A stretch of 64,000 nt of DNA from Hyalella azteca (lineage: Eukaryota; Arthropoda; Malacostraca; Amphipoda; Hyalellidae), in the NCBI RefSeq assembly GCF_000764305.2, contig NW_025940701.1, positions 179,997-243,996 of the forward strand, given 5' to 3'. Below are positions 35,928 to 47,600 of this stretch, piece by piece (the first letter of the stretch is position 1; each line of letters begins with the position of its first letter). Made by a program: the position numbers and the translations under genes. The notes under the pieces were generated by a model. The model was not told the DNA's origin. It saw only the letters and a program-made list of their open reading frames with translations, and made no database searches.

Positions 35928-36158
35928 CCCTCTTCCGCCTGACATGAGTAACCGGAACAATATTGTCACAAGCCTACTTCCCAAAAAGGATACGTTCTAG
36001 TGAGCGCAAAATGACTTGCACTGATGGTTGCCGCCACGTATGACAACTTTAAAATGTTCTCTGTTGCGTGCAAAAGTCCTCAGGTTGCTATACTCAATAG
36101 TCTACGTATAATTTAAATTGAAAGTTATGTTCCCGGAGAGTGACATGGCGGTAGAGGG
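35928..36158. mobile_element. TTAA-type MITE, copy 3 (inverted, independent insertion)
   Basis: CCCTCTTCCGCC to GGCGGTAGAGGG, 231 bp, opposite orientation to the other two. The left flank is TTAA; the right flank has decayed to TTTA. It lies outside block C, so it shows the family moved on its own. Confidence 0.8.
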
Positions 36159-36819
36159 TTTATCAACTTGAAGGTTATCGTAAAGCTTAAAGTGCCTAGT
36201 CCCCCCGGACCTTTGAGCTCACCTATGCCTTTGAACCTAACAGATATCTTTAGTAGAAGCTAGCAACATCCCTCAAGTAGGATTATGTGAGGTACTACTG
36301 TTGTCTCTCCTTTGTTTCATATTTTTCTCGTGTACTAAGAAAAGTGAATGAAATAGTCTTAAAATTCTATTGCTAGAACAAATAATCATACGGCTGATAT
36401 ATCTTGATTCAATGCAGTTCAATTGTCACATTTGTCAGTAGTGTGATCCATGTATTTTGCAAAATACTCGAAAAGGTTTGACGGACAACGATGGAATGGA
36501 ATGTGTAGTATGTGGAATGGAACATATGCATTAAGCAATGCCTTAATACTGTAGGATGGGATGAAATCGTAATAAACTGTTTATAGTTCATAGTGTTGCA
36601 CATCAACACCTGCTGCTTATTGCTGTTGCTTGGTGTACAAGATACTCAAAAATAAGAGCAGTTACATAGAAAATTAAATAATTCGTGTATAAAAAATTGA
36701 TGTGTGGGACACCTTAGGCGGTCGATAACTGCTAGACGAAGAAGATGCACAGGAAACAGAGATACGAGAGGAGTTTCATTCGATCGTCATAAACTCGCTG
36801 TAACGTGAGGCGACATCTA

Positions 36820-36920
36820 TTGTGGTGACGTGCCATGTTCAATTCGTAGTGGTGACGTGCCATGTTCAATTCGTATCGGTGGCGTGCCATGTACAATTCG
36901 TAGCGGTGGAATGCCATGAC
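36820..36920. repeat. 27-bp tandem repeat
   Basis: Almost four units of GTGGTGACGTGCCATGTTCA-type sequence. In frame it reads a repeating 9-residue unit on the minus strand, but with no family resemblance. Nothing else was recognised in 36160-37100. Confidence 0.85.
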
Positions 36921-37099
36921 ACTGAAGTCAACACTACACAACATCAGATGTAGACGAGATGACGTGTTATGCTAGTGATCGTTTATCAGTCATGATATAT
37001 TTAATGCGGTGTCAGCATTTATTAGGCCATTAGGCCTGTCGCCGATTATTAACATCGCAAAACATTCACAGGTTATTGCGGTTTCGAAACTGCAACTCG

Positions 37100-37270
37100 C
37101 TGCTTTAATTATGTTGTGCAGAACCCGGCCTCCTTGCCGACCGGCCCGGCCTCCTCGCCGATTCTGACCAGAAACTGGCGCTTTGAGCTAAGGCCTGGGA
37201 TCGAACCCGCACCTCTCTGCACTAATCTTGGTACTCTGAACTGTACCCTCTGGGCCACCCAGCCCCTAAT
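37100..37270 (-). mobile_element. tRNA-like SINE head
   Basis: On the minus strand there is a box-A-like TGGCCCAGAGGG (37257-37246) and a box-B match GGGTTCGATCCC (37209-37198), spaced as in a tRNA, followed by a GC-rich body ending in CCGGGTTCTGCAC. The cloverleaf arms are not convincing enough to call a working tRNA gene. This pattern is standard for tRNA-derived SINEs transcribed by RNA polymerase III. Confidence 0.55.
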
Positions 37271-37315
37271 CATCATAAAAATATCAGCAGGTACTGCCAT
37301 GCCATATTGAAAGTC

Positions 37316-37715
37316 GTTTATGAGTCACCACTAAAACAACATGTGCATGGTGCCATCGTGCCATTGAAGCATTGCATTGAAATTCATTTATCAACCGTCA
37401 CTGAAATAACAGCTGGTGCTATCGTGCCATATTTAATTTCGTTCTTCAACCGTCACTGAAATAACAGCTGGTGCTATCGTGTTATATTGAAATTCTTTTA
37501 TCAACCGTCACTGAAATAACAGCTGGTGCTATCGTGCCATATTGAAATTCTTTTATCAGGTACCACTAATCAACAGCTGGTGCTGTCGTGCCATTTGGAA
37601 GGTAGTTTATCAATCACCATCAAAATAACAGCTGATGCTATCGAGCCATATTAAAAGTCGTTTATCAATTGTCACCAAAATAACAGCTGGTGCTGTCGAG
37701 CCATTCTATAACGTG
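37316..37715. repeat. 55-bp minisatellite, about seven copies
   Basis: Units of 55 bp start near 37392, 37447, 37502, 37556, 37612 and 37667, plus an altered first unit from 37316. Most share AACAGCTGGTGCTATCG. The terminal units have diverged from the central ones. No function is implied. From 37716 to 38880 I see nothing assignable. Confidence 0.9.
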
Positions 37716-38879
37716 TTGCATGGTTGACATCTTCAGACGTATCGACACACTTTCTTGATTGGTTACTAACTCTAAATTTTCAAATTTATGTCGTTTCAAA
37801 CTGAGCATTGTAATAATTTTTAACCATTTTTCGTAATGAGTAAATTTTAAAGTTATTCCTTCCTGTATGGAACACAATCTAGTTTTTGTGGGTGAAGCGA
37901 AACAAATAAATGTGTTGTCAATTATATCACGTTTTCAGAGGGATCGTGCGGATTTATTAAAGAGGTTACAAGATGCAAACAAATGTTTTGGATTGTTGGA
38001 TTTTTCGATAAATATAAATTTTTTAATGAGGCGTGTATAGGCTTATTCCCATAACATTGTTGCCAGATTTCATTCGATTAATAGACGAGAACGTTAGCTC
38101 ACATAAGGAATTCTTGATGTGTAACCATTCTTTGGAGTTACGTTACATCTTTATTCAGTAAAAATTCTATTTTATTACTAAGTTGAATACCTTTAAATTC
38201 AATGGAAAGACTAAACGAAATTACCAGTGATAATTTCGGATTACATGAGCTATGTGTGTGTATACTCTGATACAATAAATCGTGCAAATGTTTGAAGTAG
38301 TGAGCTCGACTGCACGGCAAATATGCACAGAGGGCATAAGTCAAAGCAGCTATGCAGAAGAAATGCAGCTGGCATTTACACTGATCAAATTTATCGATAT
38401 CCCTAAGTGGTGGGAATTGGCGTGAATAAAGTGAGGTGGCTGCGTCGGTTGAATTATATTATAAAATGATTCATCAAGCTAGACGTTACTATTTTTTAAC
38501 GTATAGCCAAATTTCACTGCGAAGAGCCTGTACGCTCATAACGTTTAAGTTTAGTAATGCGTGAAAAAATTATCGAAAAATTCTGTTATGATTAATTTCT
38601 TTTTCTTTGCAGATGAACATTTTTAGGCTATGAAATTTCGAACTAAAACATTTTTATTATCATAAGTGTTTCTCACCAGAATATTTATAACTTGTAGCTT
38701 CTATGTACTGTGCTTCTATTTAAGTTGTTGTAGATGTGAAAACTTGATTGCAAGTAACTTGAGCAGTCGAACTGAAAATTACCGTGTCAATATTGGTTTC
38801 TATGTCATGATAGTACGACATACATGGACATCATGACAAAGAAGCTCAAGTGACACCATTATTCAAACAGGTGACAAGA

Positions 38880-40303
38880 GCTGTTCAGGCAGTGTTATTT
38901 GCAAGGTAATGGAATCTGTTGTAAGGGATCGATTGATCGATCATTTGACTGTTAATAATCTCCTATCAGACTGTCAATATGACTTAATTGCCAGTAGATC
39001 CTGCACCACTAACCTCTTGTCTACTTTGAATGAATGGACCCGCCTGCGGTGCGAAAGGAAGCCAGTGGATGCAGTGTAGGCCTACCTCGATTTTGCCAAG
39101 ACATTTGACAGTATCCCACATGAGCGGCTGTTGCGTTAAATGAGGTCTTTTGGAATTGAGAGTAATGCACTAGAGTGGATTAGAGAATTTCCAGTATGGA
39201 GACGACAAACGTGTAAGTATTAATGGGACCGTATCAGACTGGGCTCCAGTACGCAGGTGCGTGCCACAAGGAAGCGTAATCTGGCCTGTTTTATTCGTTG
39301 CGTTTATAAACGATCTGGCAAAATACGTCGCAAAAAGTACAGTTGCAAGGTGATCTTGACAGGGCAGTTGGATGGGCTGATGCGTGGCAGCTGCGTTAAA
39401 ATACTGACAAGTGTAAAGTAATCCACCTTGGCAAGAACTTTGAACAGCAAGATTGCAGTATTATAGAAGACATGCGTGCAAAGAGAGAGTGATGATGTCT
39501 AAGTCGATAATGGAAAAAGTTTTAGGAGTTTGTGTCGACAGTGAGTTGAAATTTTCTAAGTAAATTGAAGCTCAACTTAATAGAGCCAATAAACGATTTG
39601 GACTGTTCAAACGCTCCTACGAGTACAGAGATGCTGAAGCGGTGAAGCTGTCTGTTGTTTGTCCGAAGCTATTGTTGCGTCCGAACCTATAGTTAAGAAA
39701 GGCCGTGTGGGCTCCAAAACTAGAAAAGGACAAAATTTAGTCGAGAGTGTTCAAAACGCGCAACAAGGATTATTCCGGGATTAAAAGGCAAGTCTTATGA
39801 AGAACGAATAGAGATTATAAAACATCCAAGCCTCTGTTATCGACGTCTGCGTAGTGACCTCATTGAAGTATACAGGTATACCCACGGTTTATACAACGTC
39901 CCAGAAGAATTACTAGAATTTGAAACAAGAACCAACAACAGGGGTCACGGCTATTAACTAAATAAACTGCGCTGCAACTCACCCACGCGACAACATTTCT
40001 TCTTGCTTCGAGTCACCGACCTGTGGAACAGACTGTCTGATGACATCGTTGACTCTCCGAGTTTGAAATCCTTCAAGAACAGACTAGACAAAGCTATTCA
40101 AGAGCATATGTTCAGTTTTGGAATACCTAGTACTTTACGGTCCTTGTAATAAGTCCAGCAGCTATCTCACACAATCGTCAGTTATGGAAATATCGGGTTC
40201 AAAAGGACGGATCCCTTGTGAAACAAGTCACGTAAAGTATAAGAAACGGCAATAGGACACGGGCCTATTTCTTTGTGCCAACACTTCTATTTTATTCTAT
40301 ATA
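38880..40303 (+). pseudogene. Decayed CR1-like non-LTR reverse transcriptase with 3' end
   Basis: Broken reading frames show RT blocks in order: LSDCQYDLIASRSCTTNLL near 38965, AYLDFAKTFDSIPHERLL (motif A region) near 39080, VPQGSVIWPVLFVAFINDL near 39265, the DKCKVIHLGKNF and LGVCVDSELKFSK blocks at 39405-39560, and the final LWNRLSDDIVDSPS block near 40020. The usual catalytic FADD box cannot be found in a clean frame. Several stops and frameshifts are present. It ends with the 3' UTR shared by the short copies in this window (GGATCCCTTGTG near 40208) and a weak TATTC tail. It is 5' truncated and not functional. Confidence 0.85.
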
Positions 40304-40589
40304 TATTGCATCTGCATTGAACTGATTGATGTCTTTAAAATCGGTGTGAACTCTGTTGAGAAACTTTTGCACAACTGCCAATAATTTCCTGACGGTGGCT
40401 GATCTTTATAATGAGTAATGACAATATAGAACGAAGAACAATCCTAATTATTTAGCGTCAACGAAAAAACAGTATTCATTTGTTTTCAAGCGCTCACTAT
40501 TCTTTATATTTCGCTGCCGCATCTTCAGCTTAAACCGGCGACCCTCTTTTGAAGAATCACATTACTACCCATCTTACCTTTTTAATAGG

Positions 40590-41325
40590 TTCAGAGACGA
40601 CATGAAGGACTGAGTTTGTTCATGAGCAGCTGTTTGTCCACAATAACCTGTGGTTCTTCTTATCCCCTGCTGGATGCAGCCCATGATGATGATTTTGCCA
40701 AAGCCTCATTGTTTTCTAATTACTTTATACCCATAGCACCTGAGGATCCTTTACCTGCAGCAGAAGTCTCAGAGGCTGTCGGAGACATAGCCAATCTCAA
40801 ACACTATCACTGTGTTCCTTTTACAGCTGGGGAATTTTCTTTGGCTCTGAAAGCTCTGAAAAATACTGCTCCGGGACATGACTCAATCATGAATATTTTC
40901 TTCTCTAAGGCATCACCTTTGTTCAAGCAGGAGCTGTTGTCTCTTATGAACAAGAGTTGGATCTCAGGTTTTGTTCCAGACACATGGAAGCATGGAATTG
41001 TTGTGCCCATCCCTAAGCCAGGAAAGTCGCAAGAACAAGTGAATGGATATCGTCCCATTACTCTTCTTCCTTGCATGGGAAAACTCATGGAGCGTATGGT
41101 CCTACGTCGTCTGGAATATACCTTGGAAAGACAAGGGGTTTTCACTTCACTTCAACTTGGCTTTCGAAAAGGAAAAAGTACAATTGACGCTCTTCACCTG
41201 TTAAAAAATGTCATCACTGCAGCACGCCTTGCCCATGAGTATTGCCTGGTTGTTTACCTGGACATTGAGGGAGCATTTGACAGTGTCTGGCATGATGGAC
41301 TGCTTTTTAACTTTTATCTCTTCTT
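40590..41325 (+). pseudogene. Truncated jockey/I-group reverse transcriptase fragment
   Basis: An open frame at 40616-41350 of about 240 codons shows RT blocks: NTAPGHDSI, IPKPGKSQE, GYRPITLLPCMGKLMERMV, LGFRKGKSTIDALHLL and YLDIEGAFDSVWHDGLL, the first catalytic aspartate region. The similarity stops there, before the second catalytic box, and the frame ends in foreign sequence. There is no endonuclease part upstream. The frame is intact over the remaining part, so it is younger than the CR1-like fossil. It differs in family from that one. It ends about 300 bp before the RFXANK-like start codon. Confidence 0.85.
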
Positions 41326-41639
41326 TCACACAACAACCACCGGCTGGTGAGAGTGAGCTAGAGATTAATCTGTGAACGACTGTTGGCAAGAGAAAGAAAG
41401 GCTCAGAGAAAAATCAAGTTGTGCTCAGACTGGGAGGTGTGATCTTATCATACCCGAAGTCTTAAAATCAATTAAAAAAAATAACCTGTGGTGTTGTTGC
41501 GTCACGGCCGTTGCTTGCCAGTACTTCGTAATCGCTATAGTCTTGACTCTTGTTTACATTTAGGTTTTGTGCGCTGCTGTGATAGGTGTCAGTGAGTATC
41601 CCGTCACCGGCGTCCGGCATTAAGTGCATTGTATTTAAA

Positions 41640-44600
41640 ATGATGCGAGCTAAACATTTTTCGGAAAAAGGAACTCGGTGCAGTAGTTCGCCAGAAAATG
41701 TGGTCGTAAAAGAGGAGGATTTAAGCAATGACCCTTGGGATGCTGGATCTTCTGCTTCTATTGGTCTTGCAAGTGGTTCAAACAACTCTGCATTTTTACC
41801 CGTCCCTTATCGAGTGAGAAGAAATATACAGATTTTTTTTGCCTTGTATTTAGTTTAATTGTAATATGTAAGCACTTGACTTGAGTCAAGAGTGTCAAGT
41901 CATGTGTCACTAACAGTGTCAGACTGTCAGTAGTGAGTAGAGTACCTAGATACTGGAGTAGCATATTTATTGTATTCCTATTTGTATACCACTAAAGCAT
42001 CAATTATGAAGAGTTGAAGACAATTGTGAATGTGTTACCAGTTTTTTGGGAGATTATTCTGTATTTCTGTTAAATTTTGTTTGCTAGTTCTGTCCAGACG
42101 AGAATATCTAACTGTGTGTGTGTGACTGATCTATTCTGGTATTACTTTTAAGTGCATCCAAAAAAAAGGTGTTTTTTTAATTATATGTTTTTTGGGGTGT
42201 AGATTAAGAATTTGAAATTCGTTTTTGGTGGTCGGCATCAGAAATTTTTAATGGAACCTGTACCTAACACTAACAGTCTAACTGGACCTAACCTGCAAGG
42301 TTTTTGTTGATCGGCTAAGTTTTTTTTATGTTTGGAGTCCGTCCGCGTCCGGCGGCCAGAAAAACCTAGCCAATAGGTTTTTTCCATGTTTGGAGTCCAT
42401 CCGGACGGTCCGGTGGCCGGAAAAACCTAGCCAATCAACAAAAACCTTGCAGGTTAGGTCCAGTTAGGAACAGGTTCCATTAAAAATTTCCGATGCCAAC
42501 CGCCAAAAACAGATTTCAGATTTTTAATCTACACCCCAAAAACATAATTAAAAAAACACTCTTTTTTTTGGATGCACTTAATCTAAAGTATTACCTTTAT
42601 TCCATCCATTGTAACTTTGTAAGCATAATAATTTTGCTATTGATTTTTCAAAATTGCCTGTGGAAATGTATTGAATAAAATCATTTTTAACCCACTGTGC
42701 AGAGAGTGAACAAAGATTTAAAGACCTACGGTGACGCATTATCGGCAAAATTTTCGCCTTCAGAAGATCTTGCCGACACATTTAGATTGAAATTCTTGCA
42801 TTTAATATATTTCTCAGTCTTCAGCCAACTATATAGAAAAAAAGTAAGGTTTCTGGTACGTTGGATGGATTACGATGCAGCGAAGCTTGTCTGGAAATCA
42901 GTTGCGATGAGTTCCCGCAAAAAATATAAACGTTTTTTCGATTGCGTAGTTTCAGTCACATTAGAGCAGTCAGACTGCTTTATTACATGTTCAGTTGACG
43001 CTTGCTGTACAATCGGACTGTTTTTAGGGTAAAATTAGTTATTTGTGGTAACACATGCATGCAACCTTGTAATAAGTTCGTGGCTTGTAAATAGTTTGTC
43101 ATTACTCAGCGTAAATGGCTTTTCATTAAAAATTACCCGACGACGCATCTTTAAAATGGCCGGCAACGCTTTGGGCTTAAAAATCCATATATTGGCGACG
43201 CTGCATCCACCCTCTGCATAGTGGTTTTTAACAGGTGTTCTATCTGGCTTATTCATGTTTTTTGTCTTTAATTTCTAGCTGGCTTGTATGTTCAGTACAT
43301 GTCCAATTATTCTATAATTATCTGAGGTGTGAGGTCAAATACTAATAGTACAACTTCTGCATTCTGCAAGTAAACATAAATCAGTCATCTGTCCTGTCAC
43401 CTGTGAACATCTTCTGTTCTGTTCTGTGTTACAAGCCTAGGTTTAGGCAAAAATAGACCTCCTCTGGCTTCTCATGCAACATGCTCAGTTCAAAAAATTT
43501 GAAAGCCATAATATTACATTTATGCTGGCCAAACATTCAGGACACCATATTTTTATATCATTTATTCAATAATCACACCTGAACAGCAAGTTTTTATCCT
43601 TAATTTTTAAGAAAATCTGAACAATAGCATTCAAATCTAGACCAAATATTATTTAAATTTCAAATGTTCTAACATATTTTTTACACTCTAGGAAAATATA
43701 AATTCTAATTCCCACTTTCAAGATATTTATATGTGCTTTCTATTGAAAGGCAGCAACTCAAGTTATCTGGCATTACCAGTAAATACTATTTAGCTTCCTA
43801 GACTTCTACAGAATAATATTTGCTGATTTTTTTGCTGCATCAATTGAACAATGGTTGAGCCATTCAATAATGGAAAACTAGAGATATTTAATTCCCATCA
43901 TCTTGTTCAGAAATCCTTTTGATAAATTTTTACTGAATTTAGAATTAATTATCAAAAATTTTACATCTCAGTCTCACTCCCAGAAACTTCAGTTCAAAAT
44001 TATAATCAGACATATTCAAACTCTATCTTGGATTTTGTCTTAACATAGTTAAATATTGCTTTTCTTTTATAAGACTATAGTAACAATGTAGGAATGAAAA
44101 ACATATTGTAACCCTTAATCAATTTTTCAGGCTGTTACAGTGCTGACCAACTTGCAGCGAGGTAATGTGCAGACTGAAGAGAGTGTTCTGGTTCCACAGC
44201 AGATAAGTTGGCACACAAGAGCAGCAATGGGGGAAATAAATGCTCAAGATCTCAATCAGGTGGCACACAATGGTAAAAATTAATGAATTGTTCATTACAT
44301 TAATTCATGCTTTAATATTGTCAGAAGCCATGTGTTGGGAGTGATGGCAAATGACTGTGTCCTACAGAGTGCATAGGATCTGTTTATTCTAGGCAATGTA
44401 TTGATAAATTATTTAACACAATCTTTCATTGTTTGCCTGGATTTTGGTTTTCCAAGAATTTGAGTAGCTTTAAGGAAAGTGTCTTTTCTTGAGTTTTCAA
44501 ATTTTGTTCATTAATATTTCAGTGTGTGGCAACTGACTCATTCCAAAAACTTGAGTTTACTGAGTTCAGTTGACTTGACTTTGCATTGAAATGTACTCCC

Positions 44601-47600
44601 TTTTGATTTGTGTTATTATTTTGATTTTGCTTGTTATCCATTTTTATTTTATGTGTTTCTTCAACATAGTTGAGCTTAATATTAACATATAATATGAAAA
44701 AGTAATTCTTTAATCAATACATAATTATTCAGTTGTAGTGAACAAGGTTTAATATATATTAAATATATACTGATATGTAAATTCCTTTTGCAGGTCCAGA
44801 TCAAGAAAGTATCAATTTTGAAGACAGTTGTGGGCTGACAGCCCTCTGCTGGGCAGCCTCTTATGGCCAGGTTCCCACAGTCCGCTTATTACTAAGCAGG
44901 GGCGCTGAAATTGAACATGAGGTTAGTAACGAGGACTTAGAGAATAGATATTATTGTATATAATTCTTTTGTGCCCTCAGATTTATTTTTGATGATCCTA
45001 TTTCCCTTAAAATTTATGCTTCCTAAATATATTCATTTTTTTAGGAATATTTTTACACAGTATTTTTTATTGGTGTGTGTTTTCTGCTCATCATATAGGT
45101 GTATAGGTATATGCATTGCATACTATTGGTAACTCAAAAGGAACTGGTAATATATACATAAAACCATTGACTTGGGCCATTGACACGGTGACTTGCAACA
45201 TTTTGACATTTAAGGAAATAAAACCCTATACTCTTATAGTTCTTGCCTCAAAAAAAATTTGTTGATGGCTCTTGAAGCACTATGAAATAATCTTCAAAAG
45301 CAATAAATCGATACATACCTATATTCTATATATTTACTATGTGACTATTATATGTATAACACAAAAAATTAAGCACGAAAATTGGTCCAGGTCACACTGG
45401 CAATGGTCCAAGTCACTCATTTTTATGGTAGTAGGTAACATAGATTCTTCTGATGGTGCTCCAAAAATGTATGGTTGTAAACAAAGAAAGATTTTCTCAT
45501 AAGATAGAATTTAGCCCTATGAAGAAATGTTAATTTCTGTTTTTTAAGTCTCTATTTTGAAAATAAATTTTCGAGTTTTGTTATCTACTTATCATAGCAT
45601 TAATTTCAGATTCAGGAAATAAATGAAAACTTTGAATTAATTTTGAAAATTGATAGAACTATTGAACTAGGCCAACCTACTGTGAGACTTGAATTTTTTA
45701 TTCAATGAAAATAATGAGTACTCTTGTTAATAAGGCATTAAATTTAACCATATTCAAGATTTGAATAGTTGGATGTGATCATCACAAATCATCATGACTG
45801 TTCTTGACATTCTCATCCTCTCTGCCTCTCTTGGCATTCTCATCCTGTCTCCCCACAATCATTGTAATCTACTCTTCCCCTTCATCTTGTTCGTACTCCA
45901 CTCCTCACTCTCGCCTCCCTTATTCGCAATTTCCTCCATCATAACCCCCAAGCCATCTCTCAGTACATCCTACCTTCCACCATCAGTTACTCTACATTTT
46001 TCTTTATACCCCCATCACCCATACAGCACTAATCTTTTCCCCTGATATTCTCAATGTATGTATAGTTGTCCTCGCCTAGTGCTTCTGCCCTTACACTCAA
46101 CAATCCTTATCTCTGCTACCATCATATATACATTCATTATTTATGCATAAATTATTTTGATACTGCTTTGGCTGCTACGAAAGCATAACATTGGTACGTA
46201 CTTTGCTTGCAGAGATTATTATTTGCAGGGAGAAGATGGCCAGACAGCCTTGCAGTTGTGTTGTGCTGCAGGACATCACGAGGTGGCTAAGGTGCTGCTG
46301 GCAGCGGGGGCTGACCCCAACCATGCTGATCACGTGAGAGGACTATGCTTGCTTGATCAGCATATCAAGCATCGAATAGATGATGTGTGCCTTTAGTAAT
46401 TAATCATATTACCCAGGCCTCCATATTTCATGCCTCTTATCAACTTCAGCTTCTCTTTGCTTGCTGAAAAATTTACCAGTAACTTGGCTAGTTTTGAGAG
46501 AGGGCTAATTTAAATGGCTGTTAAAGTTAATTTTCACATGCTTCACAAGGCTCTGCTCAGATTAGCCAGGCTGGTTATGTAAGGGAGGTGCAATATTAAT
46601 CATTATTTCATCTTTTCCATTCATCAATAATGTGGCAGCATTACGTTACGTCGAGCCAAGTCTTGTATTTTGCTAGGAGATGTTATTTCTTGCACCGACG
46701 GTCATGTGCTCATAAGTTGTGACCTAGGTTGTCGTTGAGGAAGGGCAGTGACTAGAGTGTGGTCAAAAAGTCTGAGAGAATCTGCCCAGCGGGCAATGGG
46801 CAGTTTTATGTGAATGTCGCATGTCATTGAATCTTTTTTAACTCCACTCAAGCGTCACCACGCGCTGCTGCGTCACGCTCGCCGTAACCGAGGCAGTTTA
46901 ATGTAACAATATTTTTATTATCCCTTACTTTGAAACTTCCTTCAGCAAGGAAGCAAAATCTGTCAGTCAATCTAATTTTTTTCCTCTTATTTGGTGTATG
47001 AAGATAATTTACACCATAAAAATTAATATTTACGAAGGCTGTTTTTTCAACTTCCAATGTGGGACAACAATTGAACTAGTGAGTAGTAAGAGTAACGAAA
47101 TAATTTATTATCAAAGGTGAGGTACATAATTAGTTACTTTTCAGCAAAATTACCATTTAAATGGAGGCATTTTTTACACTTGGAAGCAAGCTTCTTCATA
47201 CCTTGTTCATAAAAGTTGGCTGCCAGTGATTAGAGATGGGTTTTCATGGCGTCTTGCAGCTCGTCATCTGTTCGGAAGCTCTGCCCACCTAGCATCTTCA
47301 GTTCCGGTAAAAGGTTATAGTAGCTCGGCGCTAAGTCAGGACCATACACCGGATGATCAGAAATTTCCCATATAAGCCCGTCTAGAAGACGTTACGTGAA
47401 AGCAGCAACGCGAGGACGGGCGTTGCCGTGAATAAACACTACTTCCGATGTGAGCATTCCTCTCCTTTTGTTCTGGATAGCTCTCCACAAACATTGTAAT
47501 GTACCGCAGTATCCTTCCGATCCTTCCGCGTAAATTGTGGTCCTTCGATCTAAAATTGATAGTTGTCCCTGGCTCTACAGTGAATTTATACTATGGATAA

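Noticed and set aside
37190..37266. Minus-strand tRNA gene.
   Set aside because: A and B boxes are good but the stems do not pair convincingly; a SINE head is the better reading.
45794..46045. 83-codon frame rich in Leu, Ser and Pro.
   Set aside because: Pyrimidine-rich intron sequence; low complexity and inside intron 3 of the RFXANK-like gene.
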